This document shows positions 24,011 through 32,359 of a stretch of 35,094 nucleotides of DNA, piece after piece; within the stretch, counting starts at the first letter, position 1, and each line of letters opens with the position of its first letter. This DNA is from an uncultured Bacteroidales bacterium (GTDB lineage: Bacteria; Bacteroidota; Bacteroidia; Bacteroidales; UBA932): contig CALVAJ010000028.1 in NCBI GenBank assembly GCA_944325505.1, positions 1 to 35,094 on the forward strand. The letters are read 5' to 3'. Both the position numbers and the translations under genes were made by a program. The notes beneath the pieces are model-generated. The model made no database searches and had not been told where the DNA came from. It saw nothing but the letters and a program-made list of their open reading frames with translations.

Positions 24011-25375
24011 TCAATTCTTGAAACTGTGGATAGGGGCGGGGATTCGACCCTCCCTGCTGATGAATTCTTCGCAGCCGAACCTGTTGACCGGCATTATCGG
24101 AGCATGGCCGAGCAGTCCGCCGAACTCTACGGTATCTCCTACGCCTTTACCGATCACGGGGATGATCCTGACGGCAGTGGTCTTTTGGTTCACCATTCCG
24201 ATTGCGGCTTCGTCTGCTATTATTCCGGAAATGGTGCTGTCAGGCGTATCTCCCGGGATGGCTATCATATCCAGTCCTACCGAGCATACGCATGTCATCG
24301 CTTCGAGTTTTTCTATGCAGAGGGCCCCGCATTCTGCCGCTTCGATCATGCCCTGGTCTTCGCTGACAGGGATAAACGCACCGCTGAGCCCGCCCACATA
24401 CGAAGAAGCCATCACTCCGCCTTTTTTCACCTGGTCGTTCAGCAGCGCCAGCGCGGCCGTGGTGCCCGGGGCACCGGCCTTTTCAAGTCCGATCTCCTGA
24501 AGGATATCGGCCACGCTGTCCCCTATGGCCGGAGTCGGGGCAAGCGACAGGTCTATGATACCGAACGGTACACCCAGCCTTCTGGATGCCTCCTGCGCTA
24601 CGGCCTGGCCTACCCTCGTTATCTTGAACGCAGTCTTCTTTATCGTCTCGCACAGGACTTCGAAACTTTTTCCGTGCACCTTTTCCAGAGCATATTTCAC
24701 CACTCCCGGACCGCTGACCCCTACATTTATTATGGCGTCCGCTTCCGTTACACCATGGAAAGCCCCCGCCATGAACGGGTTGTCATCAGGAGCATTGCAC
24801 AGCACCACCAGCTTAGCGCATCCGAAGGAATCCCGGTCGGCTGTCTTTACTGCCGTCTCTTTGACGATGTGCCCCATCAGCCGTACCGCATCCATGTTGA
24901 TTCCTGTCTTTGTAGATCCGACATTGACGGAACTGCATATTATCTGTGTCTGGGCCAGGACTTCCGGGATTGATTCTATCATCATCCTGTCGCTCTCTGT
25001 CATCCCTTTGGAAACGATGGCGGAAAAGCCTCCCAGGAAATTGATTCCTATTTCGGACGCTGTCCTGTCGAGAGTCAGCGCGATTTTCAGATAGTCCGCG
25101 GGACTTTTGCAGCAGGATGCCCCTACCAGGGCTATAGGTGTGACGGATACCCTCTTGTTTACAATCGGGATACCGAATTCCCTTGCTATCCCCTCCGCTG
25201 TGCCGGCAAGATTCCCGGCATATCTCTTTATTTTTTCAGCTATCTTTTTGCAGACAGTATCGACATCGCCGCCGGCGCAGTCCAGAAGGCTTATGCCCAT
25301 GGTGATTGTCCTTACGTCCAGATTCTCCTTCTCGACCATGGCATTGGTCTCGAAGACTTCTTTCATATTGATCAT
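24011..25375 (-). CDS. PFL/DUF711 family protein (UPF0210)
   Basis: The 454-residue protein matches the UPF0210 (DUF711) family, a distant relative of glycyl-radical enzymes by fold, with many glycine-rich blocks ([59 protein letters not shown]). Its biochemical function is unknown. In many Firmicutes and Bacteroidetes it pairs with a small ACT-domain protein, as here, suggesting an amino-acid-regulated complex. The start could also be Met4 (25366). The frame is complete and uninterrupted. It starts 15 bases after the ACT gene. Confidence 0.92.
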   Translation of the reverse strand: MINMKEVFETNAMVEKENLDVRTITMGISLLDCAGGDVDTVCKKIAEKIKRYAGNLAGTAEGIAREFGIPIVNKRVSVTPIALVGASCCKSPADYLKIALTLDRTASEIGINFLGGFSAIVSKGMTESDRMMIESIPEVLAQTQIICSSVNVGSTKTGINMDAVRLMGHIVKETAVKTADRDSFGCAKLVVLCNAPDDNPFMAGAFHGVTEADAIINVGVSGPGVVKYALEKVHGKSFEVLCETIKKTAFKITRVGQAVAQEASRRLGVPFGIIDLSLAPTPAIGDSVADILQEIGLEKAGAPGTTAALALLNDQVKKGGVMASSYVGGLSGAFIPVSEDQGMIEAAECGALCIEKLEAMTCVCSVGLDMIAIPGDTPDSTISGIIADEAAIGMVNQKTTAVRIIPVIGKGVGDTVEFGGLLGHAPIMPVNRFGCEEFISREGRIPAPIHSFKN

Positions 25376-25390
25376 ATACGGAACTCCTTG

Positions 25391-25663
25391 TCAGATTCTG
25401 TGCATCATGTCGAATATTTCCTCTTTCTGGCATTTGATCTGGACTCCTATTTCTTCTCCCAGACTGCCGAGTTCGTCAGAAAGCGTGGTGAAATCCGTGT
25501 CCATTGATGAAGTGTCTACGATCATCATCATATTGAAGAATCCCTGGACGATGGTCTGTGAAATGTCCAGGATGTTTATCTGTCTGCCTGCAAGATAAGT
25601 GCAGACTTTTGCGATGATACCTACAGTGTCTTTCCCGACTACCGTGATTACTGATTTGTCCAT
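25391..25663 (-). CDS. ACT-domain protein (UPF0237)
   Basis: A stand-alone ACT domain of 90 residues (MDKSVITVVGKDTVGII at the N-terminus), the size and pattern of the UPF0237 family. ACT domains bind amino acids and regulate enzymes allosterically, so it is a likely regulator of the DUF711 protein encoded immediately downstream. I set the start at the ATG at 25663; the longer frame reaching 25864 lies inside the pseudouridine-synthase gene in another frame and lacks family support. It begins 11 bases after rluA-like. Confidence 0.9.
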   Translation of the reverse strand: MDKSVITVVGKDTVGIIAKVCTYLAGRQINILDISQTIVQGFFNMMMIVDTSSMDTDFTTLSDELGSLGEEIGVQIKCQKEEIFDMMHRI

Positions 25664-25674
25664 GATAAGTAGTT

Positions 25675-26598
25675 TTATTCGTTTCTGCCCGAAATGGCAG
25701 AATCTTCTTTCATTACTGCCTTGAAGGCGTTCGGAAGTCCCGTGTCGAATGACATTATCTTTCCGGTGACAGGGTGTCTGAATACTATGCTCCTGGCATG
25801 CAGGGCGATACGGCCCATCGGATTCTCTGCGGCACCGTATCTGCGGTCTCCGGTAACGGGGCATCCGAGAAGGGCTGCATGTACCCTTATCTGGTGTTTC
25901 CTTCCTGTCTCGAGTTCAAATTCGGCCAGAGAGAAACGCTTCCCGGAAGATATTATCCTGTAGTGTGTGGTCGATTCTTTTCCGCCGTCGTCGACGGGGC
26001 TGGATGACACTTTGAGACTTTTCGGGTTTTCTTTCAGCCAGCTGTGTACGGTGCCTTCGGTTTCCTGAGGCCGACCTTCAAGAATGGCGCAGTATTTCCT
26101 CTCAAGCACGCTTTCGTTCCAGTTCTCCTGCAGTTTCTGCTTGGTCTGTTCGTCCTTGGCGAAAATTATCAGCCCTGAAGTCTCCCTGTCAATGCGGTGG
26201 ACGATGAAAATCCTTGAATTTTTCCCGTACATCCGCCTTACGTAATCCGTCATCAGCGAGTATGCCGTCACTTCCCCTTCCGCTCCCGTAGACATCGTCA
26301 GTATCCCGCTGCGCTTGTCCGCCACTATCAGCCGGTCGTCTTCAAATACTATCTTTACCCTTGTTTCCCTTTCTCCGCCACGTTTTTTTATCATTACTCC
26401 TTTGCCGAGGATGGAGATCCTGTCTCCTTTATGTATCGGGAAGTCGTACGCGGTCGTGCTCTGCCCGTTGACGGTAACCTGTCCGTGGGTAAGATAAGAC
26501 TTTATGCTTGTACGGCTCTGTCCTGCAAGTATTTCATATAGATACTGGAGCAGGGTGGAATCCCTGTCTGCCATGTAGACCCTTCCAGAATTGTTCAT
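25675..26598 (-). CDS. RluA-family pseudouridine synthase
   Basis: The 307-residue protein (from ATG 26598) has an N-terminal S4 RNA-binding domain (about 15-65: SIKSYLTHGQVTVNGQ) and a pseudouridine synthase domain with the catalytic aspartate D137 in VHRIDRETSG. It modifies uridine in rRNA or tRNA; the particular site is not readable. An in-frame TTG at 26622 would overlap the -7 box and is unlikely to be used. It heads the operon with the ACT, DUF711, tadA and yqaA genes (gaps of 3-15 bases). Confidence 0.93.
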   Translation of the reverse strand: MNNSGRVYMADRDSTLLQYLYEILAGQSRTSIKSYLTHGQVTVNGQSTTAYDFPIHKGDRISILGKGVMIKKRGGERETRVKIVFEDDRLIVADKRSGILTMSTGAEGEVTAYSLMTDYVRRMYGKNSRIFIVHRIDRETSGLIIFAKDEQTKQKLQENWNESVLERKYCAILEGRPQETEGTVHSWLKENPKSLKVSSSPVDDGGKESTTHYRIISSGKRFSLAEFELETGRKHQIRVHAALLGCPVTGDRRYGAAENPMGRIALHARSIVFRHPVTGKIMSFDTGLPNAFKAVMKEDSAISGRNE

Positions 26599-26618
26599 GT
26601 TCAGTGTGGTTTTGGACT

Positions 26619-26627
26619 GCAAAAATA
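26619..26627 (-). promoter_or_regulatory. -7 box in front of the pseudouridine synthase
   Basis: The minus strand reads TATTTTTGC, a match to TAnnTTTGC, about 20 bases before the ATG at 26598. ATTG at 26648-26651 (minus strand), 20 bases upstream, approximates the -33 element. The box lies between the end of the M64 gene (26629) and the start codon, so the operon can be initiated separately from the M64 transcript. Confidence 0.55.
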
Positions 26628-26628
26628 A

Positions 26629-27906
26629 TCAGTTGTCCTGTTTCCCGCAATAATAATCTATCATCCTGTTTATGGCCCTCTGGCACACAGGACAGAAATC
26701 AGGGGAGCCGTTGGTCCTCATACGGCAGTCCAGGCGCGGACGGTACATGCCTTTGGCTGTATATCCGCCTCCTTCGAACAGGCCCAGGATGTCTCCGTAT
26801 TCTCCGGATTCAAGCATGTCCTGCCATTTCCTGCCGAAATCGACTTTGGTGGTTATGTTCGGTTCCCACGGTTCTACATTCAGGTCATACATGTCCTGAT
26901 ATGCTACTTCGTCATCGTAATATTCGTCCCCAAGCCCTGCGAAACTGTGACCGAACTCGTGGATGAAGAGTTTGTCGGCAAGGGCGTTGTCCGATGTTCC
27001 CATCCCGTATGAGTTGTATATTCCGCCTCCGCCGTATCCGTTGTCGTTCACTACTATATACATTGCATCGAACGGTACTCCGGATATCCGGTCCGCTATG
27101 GCAGTCTGGTCAGGCATGGTCAGGTATCTGTCCACATAGAAAGTGTAGTAGTGGGATTTCATGGCGGTGTCTTTCCAGATGCCTTTGTCAGGGACATCCG
27201 TCCCGCTTTCTTCCGAAATGACATCGAGGGCGGCCACATTGAAGTCTTCCCTCCTGGATTTATACGGCTCCATTTCGAACAGGCTCTCCATCAGCCTGCG
27301 GCAGTCGGAATGGAACTTTTCCATCTCGTCAGCTGTGTAGCCTTCCGATACGAACAGGAGGTCTACTTTGTCCTGCATGTCACCGGAATGCTGCAGCATG
27401 ACGCATTCCGGTTTACGGTCTGCTTCATGCTTTATAAGCGCGTCTTCCGGATCTACGGTGCAGGAGAATATCTGTCTGAACTCTCCTGTCGATTTCACTC
27501 TCTCGGAAAGGGTGATTCTGACAGGAACTTTAGGGAACGGCATCCACATGCTGTGGGTGTAGGCTTTAGATACGCTTTTCGCCTGTTCCGTTGTCCTCCA
27601 CTCGAGGAACAGGGAAGAGAAGCCTTTTGAATAGATAAGCGTCTCTCCGTCCCAGGCCTCGAACATGTATTCTCCGTATCTGAAAGGGTCTGTCAGCGAG
27701 CTGCGTGACCCTGCCCATGCGCATTCTTTCTTCAGGTCTGCCAGATATGCGCTCTGGCTGTCCTTGTCACCTGCGAGAATGAAATCCACGCGGAGCCGGT
27801 CATCGGTGAAATAAGTATCATAATCGGGGGACTGGGCTGAAGCATACCTGGTTGGGAGACAGACAGCAGCGCAGACCACCATGAAAATGTTCAGAAACTT
27901 TTTCAT
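26629..27906 (-). CDS. Secreted M64-family (IgA peptidase-type) metallopeptidase
   Basis: From the ATG at 27906 the 425-residue protein begins with a signal peptide (MKKFLNIFMVVCAAVCLP...ASAQ) without lipobox. An N-terminal M64_N-type beta domain (about 30-155) is followed by the peptidase domain with zinc site HEFGHSFAGLGDEYY (H316, E317, H320) and a C-terminal cysteine-rich segment (CRMRTNGSPDFCPVC). The M64 family includes a clostridial IgA peptidase, but other members have other or unknown substrates, so IgA cleavage is only a possibility. It lies 13 bases after the carbonic anhydrase gene on the same strand. Confidence 0.88.
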   Translation of the reverse strand: MKKFLNIFMVVCAAVCLPTRYASAQSPDYDTYFTDDRLRVDFILAGDKDSQSAYLADLKKECAWAGSRSSLTDPFRYGEYMFEAWDGETLIYSKGFSSLFLEWRTTEQAKSVSKAYTHSMWMPFPKVPVRITLSERVKSTGEFRQIFSCTVDPEDALIKHEADRKPECVMLQHSGDMQDKVDLLFVSEGYTADEMEKFHSDCRRLMESLFEMEPYKSRREDFNVAALDVISEESGTDVPDKGIWKDTAMKSHYYTFYVDRYLTMPDQTAIADRISGVPFDAMYIVVNDNGYGGGGIYNSYGMGTSDNALADKLFIHEFGHSFAGLGDEYYDDEVAYQDMYDLNVEPWEPNITTKVDFGRKWQDMLESGEYGDILGLFEGGGYTAKGMYRPRLDCRMRTNGSPDFCPVCQRAINRMIDYYCGKQDN

Positions 27907-27919
27907 TGTTGTTGTATTG

Positions 27920-28423
27920 CTACTTGTACCACTCTTTATATGTGAGATAACCCTGTGCATTGTCATGGGCCATTCCGGTGATTTTTTCCGATCCGTCCTT
28001 GACTTTTTTTGCAGGGACTCCGGCGTAGATGCCCGGTTCGAGAACGGAGTTCGCCAGGATCACCGCCCCTGCCGCTATGACCGTTCCGTCAGGGATTACG
28101 GCATTGTCCATCACCACGGCCCCCATGCCGATAAGTACGTCATTGCCTACTCTCGCCCCGTGCACCACGGCGTTGTGTCCGACAGAGACATTGTCCCCCA
28201 GCACTGTCTCGGATACATCCAGTGTCCCGTGCAGCACAGCCCCGTCCTGGACATTGCTCCCGTTCCCGATACGGATGGCCCCGACATCGCCGCGCAGCAC
28301 GGCCCCGTACCATATGCTGCAGTCGTTCCCTATGGTCACATCGCCTACAAGTGCCGCATTGTCAGCGACAAAGGTATTTGCCCCCACTACAGGGGTCTTT
28401 CCGTTAAGAGTCTTTATTATCAT
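27920..28423 (-). CDS. Gamma-type carbonic anhydrase-like protein
   Basis: The 167-residue protein is a left-handed beta-helix of hexapeptide repeats (GDVTIGNDCSIW, GDVGAIRIGNGSNVQDGAVL and others, about 15-130) of the gamma-carbonic-anhydrase (CamH/YrdA) group. Three candidate zinc histidines are H65 (VLHG), H83 (VGHN) and H88 (VVHG). A start at 28423 gives MIIKTLNGKTP; the longer frame to 28528 includes the guaA terminator and is rejected. It probably shares a transcript with the M64 gene, an unusual pairing whose meaning I cannot see. Confidence 0.9.
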   Translation of the reverse strand: MIIKTLNGKTPVVGANTFVADNAALVGDVTIGNDCSIWYGAVLRGDVGAIRIGNGSNVQDGAVLHGTLDVSETVLGDNVSVGHNAVVHGARVGNDVLIGMGAVVMDNAVIPDGTVIAAGAVILANSVLEPGIYAGVPAKKVKDGSEKITGMAHDNAQGYLTYKEWYK

Positions 28424-28470
28424 AATATTTGTTTTCCGGTGCAATGTTAAGTAAAATCGTCGGATTATTG

Positions 28471-28524
28471 AAAAAAGACCCAAAGGGAGGAATTTCAGGC
28501 ATAACGCGGAAATTACCCTTTGGG
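28471..28524 (-). terminator. Rho-independent terminator of guaA
   Basis: On the minus strand CCCAAAGGG at 28524-28516 pairs with CCCTTTGGG at 28487-28479, with an inner pairing ATTTC/GAAAT, followed by TC and six T (28476-28471). It lies 22 bases after the guaA stop and separates guaA from the carbonic anhydrase gene. Confidence 0.85.
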
Positions 28525-28546
28525 CCACAATCGTCTTGCAGGATGA

Positions 28547-30169
28547 TTACTCCCACTCTATGGTTGCAGGCGGTTTTGAACTTACGTCATAGACGACTCT
28601 GTTCACTCCACGCACCTTGTTTATGATGTCGTTGCTGACTTTGGCGAGGAAATCATACGGGAGATGCACCCAGTCTGCTGTCATTCCGTCAGTGGAAATT
28701 ACGGCACGCAGGGCGACCGTGTTCTCGTAAGTCCTCTCGTCACCCATGACTCCGACGCTGCGCACAGGGAGTAGTATGGTTCCGGCCTGCCAGATGGCGT
28801 CATACAGGGTCGCCGCAGTCATCGTAGGGTCGGATGCCGACCTGACCTCGGTGGCTCCGGGGCCGGCAAGTGCTTCTATCGCTGTCCTGTTGCCTTCCAG
28901 CCTGTATTCCCTGAGTCCGCGGATGAAGATATCGTCGGCTTCACGGAGTATATGGAGTTTTTCTTCTGTCACATCCCCCAGGATCCTGATGCCGAGCGAA
29001 GGTCCGGGGAACGGATGCCTTCCGATCAGTTCGTCCTTGATGCCCAGGGCACGGCCTACGCGGCGTACCTCATCCTTGAACAGCGAGCGCAGCGGCTCCA
29101 CGATTTTCAGGTTCATCTTTTCCGGAAGTCCGCCCACATTGTGGTGAGACTTGATGGTGGATGACGGTCCGTTGACCGATGCCGATTCGATGACATCAGG
29201 GTAGATGGTACCCTGTGCAAGCCACTTTGCATTTTCTATCTTGTGGGCATACCGGTCGAATGTCTCGATGAACAGTCTGCCGATGATTTTCCTTTTCTTT
29301 TCAGGCTCTGTCACACCTGCAAGCTCTTTGATGAAAGCGGCAGAAGCATCAGCACCTATCACATTGAGCCCCATGTCCTTGTAAGATGCAAGCACATCCT
29401 CGAACTCGTTCTTGCGGAGCAGCCCGTTGTTTACGAAGATACATGTGAGGTTGCTTCCTATGGCCTTGTGGAGCAGCACTGCCGCTACGGTCGAGTCCAC
29501 TCCTCCGCTCAGCCCGAGAATCACCTTGTCGTCCCCGAGCCTGTCCCTCAGTTCTGCGATGGTGGTATCGATGAAAGATGCCGGAGTCCAGTCTCCCTTG
29601 CACCCGCAGATCCCGAGAGCGAAGTTCGCAAGGATCCTGCTTCCTTCGGCAGTATGGTACACTTCCGGATGGAACTGTACTGCGTATGTGTCTTCACCTT
29701 TAATATGGTATGCGGCATTGACTACATCTGCGGTGGATGCGATGACCTCTCCGTTTTCAGGAAGTCTTGCGATAGTGTCGCCGTGTGACATCCATACCTG
29801 GGAATGGGCCGCCACCCCTTTAAGGAGAGGGGAGTCAGGCACTCTCACGTCCAGCATCGCCCTTCCGTACTCTCGTGCGATGGATGCATTCACATCACCG
29901 CCGTATTTATATGCAAGATACTGTGCCCCGTAGCAGATTCCCAGAAGAGGAAGCCTGCCTTTGATCCCTGACAGGTCCGCCTGGGGGGCTTTTTCGTCCC
30001 TTACCGAGAACGGGCTGCCGGAAAGTATCACGCCTTTGACGCTTTCATCCAGCGCCGGAATCTTGTTGAAAGGATAGATTTCACAATAGACATTCAGTTC
30101 CCTCAGCCGCCTTCCTATGAGCTGGGTGACCTGGGAACCGAAATCCAGGATGATTATTTTTTCTGTCAT
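28547..30169 (-). CDS. guaA: GMP synthase (glutamine-hydrolysing)
   Basis: Converts XMP to GMP with glutamine and ATP. From ATG 30169 the 540-residue protein has a class I glutamine amidotransferase domain (1-190; C79 in GICYGAQY, H167 and E169 in FHPEV), an ATP-pyrophosphatase domain with the P-loop SGGVDS at 221-226, and the C-terminal dimerisation domain ending [12 protein letters not shown]. It is slightly longer than many GuaA proteins (about 510-525). A longer open frame to 30973 runs through the antisense of the next gene and is not part of the protein. It has its own consensus promoter and terminator, so it is monocistronic. Confidence 0.97.
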   Translation of the reverse strand: MTEKIIILDFGSQVTQLIGRRLRELNVYCEIYPFNKIPALDESVKGVILSGSPFSVRDEKAPQADLSGIKGRLPLLGICYGAQYLAYKYGGDVNASIAREYGRAMLDVRVPDSPLLKGVAAHSQVWMSHGDTIARLPENGEVIASTADVVNAAYHIKGEDTYAVQFHPEVYHTAEGSRILANFALGICGCKGDWTPASFIDTTIAELRDRLGDDKVILGLSGGVDSTVAAVLLHKAIGSNLTCIFVNNGLLRKNEFEDVLASYKDMGLNVIGADASAAFIKELAGVTEPEKKRKIIGRLFIETFDRYAHKIENAKWLAQGTIYPDVIESASVNGPSSTIKSHHNVGGLPEKMNLKIVEPLRSLFKDEVRRVGRALGIKDELIGRHPFPGPSLGIRILGDVTEEKLHILREADDIFIRGLREYRLEGNRTAIEALAGPGATEVRSASDPTMTAATLYDAIWQAGTILLPVRSVGVMGDERTYENTVALRAVISTDGMTADWVHLPYDFLAKVSNDIINKVRGVNRVVYDVSSKPPATIEWE

Positions 30170-30186
30170 TTTCCGGAAATTTTGCT

Positions 30187-30218
30187 GCAAAAATAAGAAA
30201 CTGTTTCCAATCCGCAAA
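30187..30218 (-). promoter_or_regulatory. Consensus promoter of guaA
   Basis: On the minus strand TTTG (30218-30215), 19 bases, then TATTTTTGC (30195-30187): a full match to the Bacteroidetes promoter form, about 18 bases before the guaA ATG. The -33 element lies 2 bases before the end of the PH-domain gene. No purine riboswitch fold is evident in the short leader. Confidence 0.8.
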
Positions 30219-30219
30219 T

Positions 30220-31725
30220 TCAGAAGCGATTTTGGTCTTTGTCGGCAGGCATATTTTGTTCGCAGCGGCAGAGCAGGTATTCGTATATTTCTCCGGCATC
30301 TTCCGCCTTCAGGCTTCTGACGGTAAAGAAAGTGCCGTTGGTGGAAATGGAAAGGCGGACGCGTCCTGAAGATGCCGAAAAAGGGGTCGAGACAAGCCGG
30401 ACTACTTCGATGTTGCTGTATTTGATGTAATTGACGGTATCTGCAAACCTTCCGGTGTTGATTTCCAGGTAATCGTCTTTCAGCGTGATCCGGCTCTGGC
30501 GTACGGCCATAAGCCCTTTGGCCAGGGAGAACGCCAGATATGCCGCCGGCGCTGCGAGCCATACATACAGCCCGAAGTATGCCAGCACTGCAGCTGCCGC
30601 CAGAATAACGGGTATGTCGAACCTCATGACATGGACAGCCAGTCCGTAGCCGGACTGTGCCGAGAGGACTGTGCCGGAAGAAGTGTAGTCCTTGCCGAGC
30701 CACCAGTCCAGAAAAGTTCCGGAACGGTCGGTCCCGTAGATTCTTACATCGGTGCCTTTCTGTTCGTCGGTGGCATTCTCCGCCTGTATCATTCTTATGG
30801 TGCTGCATCCCGTCAGTTTTTCCAGGAAATTCCGCTTCACATAGACAGTGCAGATTTTGCCGTACGGAAACCGGCTGCTCTTGCGTGTTATAAGGCCGCT
30901 TTCGAAAGCCAGCTGCTCCCGGTCCAGCCTCACTTCCATGTTTGCATAACGCAGGAACGCCTTGCCTATCCACAGCAGCATGATGACCATATACAGAGCT
31001 ATGAGGGCTGCAATATACATTATTGCCGGGACCGACAGACCCCGGGTACAGGCATCGGCATAGTTTATCAGAAAGTCCAGGACATTGTCATTTACGGCAG
31101 TGATCCTGTCAAGTATTGCCGCCAGGATACCGAAGAGGACTACCATACCCTGCAGGTGATTCTGGCAGAACGCTCCTTTTATCAGATTCATGTTGCTGAA
31201 AGCCAGCTTGTCTGCATCTGTTTTCCCTGTTTCCCGTTCTTTGTCTTCCGGTTTCTGTTCCTGCGCCTCCACCAGGCTCAGCAGTGCATTCCAGTCCGTG
31301 TCATCCAGAATCAGCTCTATTTCTGCCGATTTCATCGCCAGAGTGTCGAATGACACGCTGCGCATGTCCATAAGCCGGTAGATGAAATCCCGTCTTGTGC
31401 GCAGAGTGTGTATCTTTTCCAACGGTATGCTTGTCGTTTCCTTATGGAAAAGTCCGTGAATGAAAATCAGGCTGCCGTTTTCCACGTAATACTTCCTGAA
31501 ATAATAGCGTACAAATGAGGTCGCGGCGGCCACGATGATGCCTCCTGCCGCTACAAGCAGCGTCCGCTCGAATATTGTCAGAAGGGGAGACCTATCTCCG
31601 GCATTTAAATTAAAGATGACGGCAAGGAAGATAAAGCCGGCGTAACTACACAGGTCCTTGACGAAAAAGACCACGTATGCGCTTTTGCTCATCCTCCTGG
31701 GGCGGGAGAAGTCAGTCGTTTTCAT
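30220..31725 (-). CDS. YdbT-like membrane protein with three bacterial PH domains
   Basis: The 501-residue protein alternates membrane helix pairs (about 14-38 and 54-75, 170-190 and 240-265, 385-420) with three PH-like domains (bPH_2): about 76-150 ([28 protein letters not shown] in part), 270-350 and 425-485 ([19 protein letters not shown]). This is the layout of YdbT-type proteins, which are paired with a shorter YdbS-type protein. It overlaps the partner gene by 14 bases (31712-31725), so they are translationally coupled. The function of the pair is not settled; in Bacillus it affects resistance to certain antimicrobial peptides. Residue positions are approximate. Confidence 0.85.
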   Translation of the reverse strand: MKTTDFSRPRRMSKSAYVVFFVKDLCSYAGFIFLAVIFNLNAGDRSPLLTIFERTLLVAAGGIIVAAATSFVRYYFRKYYVENGSLIFIHGLFHKETTSIPLEKIHTLRTRRDFIYRLMDMRSVSFDTLAMKSAEIELILDDTDWNALLSLVEAQEQKPEDKERETGKTDADKLAFSNMNLIKGAFCQNHLQGMVVLFGILAAILDRITAVNDNVLDFLINYADACTRGLSVPAIMYIAALIALYMVIMLLWIGKAFLRYANMEVRLDREQLAFESGLITRKSSRFPYGKICTVYVKRNFLEKLTGCSTIRMIQAENATDEQKGTDVRIYGTDRSGTFLDWWLGKDYTSSGTVLSAQSGYGLAVHVMRFDIPVILAAAAVLAYFGLYVWLAAPAAYLAFSLAKGLMAVRQSRITLKDDYLEINTGRFADTVNYIKYSNIEVVRLVSTPFSASSGRVRLSISTNGTFFTVRSLKAEDAGEIYEYLLCRCEQNMPADKDQNRF

Positions 31726-32227
31726 TTTTTGTCCTCTCGATTATGAATGCCTTGATCTCTTCCGCCTTTTCCTCCGTCAGACCGGGAATGGCAGTTCCCG
31801 CCAGAAACTGTGCCCCGTTGACTATATCTACGGTATAGAGCCCGAAGATGCGTGTGAATGGATTCTGTCCGATACTTACCTGCTGAATTTTACAGAACGG
31901 GATAGTGACGGACGACCGGAAGATTATCCCGGAGCGGTAGGTGATGTCATGCTCCCGGATGGCAAAGCCTTTATTGGAAAATGACCGAGGAAGCAGAGAC
32001 AGATTCAGGACAGCAGCCGTAAGCAGTGCGGATTCAGTGCAGACGAGTATTGTCCATTTGCAGTCGAGTCCTTCTGCGAGAAGCAGGAAAAGCGGGAGAA
32101 GCATCATGCAGACATAGGCCGATCCCGTCTTTAAGAACATGACCTTGAGATAGTTCCTTTCCAGAGGCATATAGGTGAGATTTTCCACCCTGTCAATATT
32201 TTCCGGATTCCATTGCCTGTTTGTCAT
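31712..32227 (-). CDS. YdbS-like PH-domain membrane protein
   Basis: The 171-residue protein (from ATG 32227) has two membrane helices near 33-54 and 60-83 and one bacterial PH domain at about 85-165 (FAIREHDITYRSGI, VTIPFCKIQQVSIGQNPFTRIFGLY). An in-frame TTG at 32263 gives 12 more residues but overlaps the -7 box. It is the small partner of the YdbT-like protein whose start codon overlaps its end. Confidence 0.85.
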   Translation of the reverse strand: MTNRQWNPENIDRVENLTYMPLERNYLKVMFLKTGSAYVCMMLLPLFLLLAEGLDCKWTILVCTESALLTAAVLNLSLLPRSFSNKGFAIREHDITYRSGIIFRSSVTIPFCKIQQVSIGQNPFTRIFGLYTVDIVNGAQFLAGTAIPGLTEEKAEEIKAFIIERTKNEND

Positions 32228-32259
32228 ATCGTGTCTTTCCCCATTAATCGGTTTCCGAT

Positions 32260-32268
32260 GCAAAAATA
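32260..32268 (-). promoter_or_regulatory. -7 box of the PH-domain gene pair
   Basis: The minus strand reads TATTTTTGC, 33 bases before the ATG at 32227. No good -33 element at the usual distance is seen. Confidence 0.5.
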
Positions 32269-32297
32269 TAAAAAATCAGCATGAAACTGGCTGTGTG

Positions 32298-32329
32298 TTT
32301 TTACCCTGAACAATAATTGAGTAAATTTG
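32298..32329 (+). promoter_or_regulatory. Possible promoter of the DUF1703-type gene
   Basis: TAAATTTG at 32322-32329 fits the -7 form, and TTTT near 32298-32302 lies about 19 bases upstream in place of TTTG. The ATG is 31 bases downstream. Confidence 0.45.
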
Positions 32330-32359
32330 TACTTTTGGACAAAGTAACGCCAATCAGAT

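Noticed and set aside
23654-24973. 439-codon plus-strand frame opposite tadA and DUF711
   Set aside because: It is the antisense of two clear genes, rich in His, Arg and Tyr as shadow frames are, with no family pattern.
26598-26622. TTG start for the pseudouridine synthase
   Set aside because: The TTG overlaps the -7 box, so it would lie upstream of or at the transcription start; the ATG at 26598 is preferred.
28424-28546. Riboswitch in the region between guaA and the carbonic anhydrase
   Set aside because: On the strand read, it is downstream of guaA and forms a stem with a U-tract, which is a terminator; no purine-aptamer core is seen.
29412-29933. Plus-strand frames opposite guaA (several over 130 codons)
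   Set aside because: Antisense to a certain gene; Ser/Pro/Arg-rich composition typical of GC-biased shadow frames.
28547-30973. 808-codon frame covering guaA and a long N-terminal extension
   Set aside because: The first 268 codons are antisense to the YdbT-like gene, have an odd composition, and the family N-terminus ([13 protein letters not shown]) starts at 30169 behind a consensus promoter.
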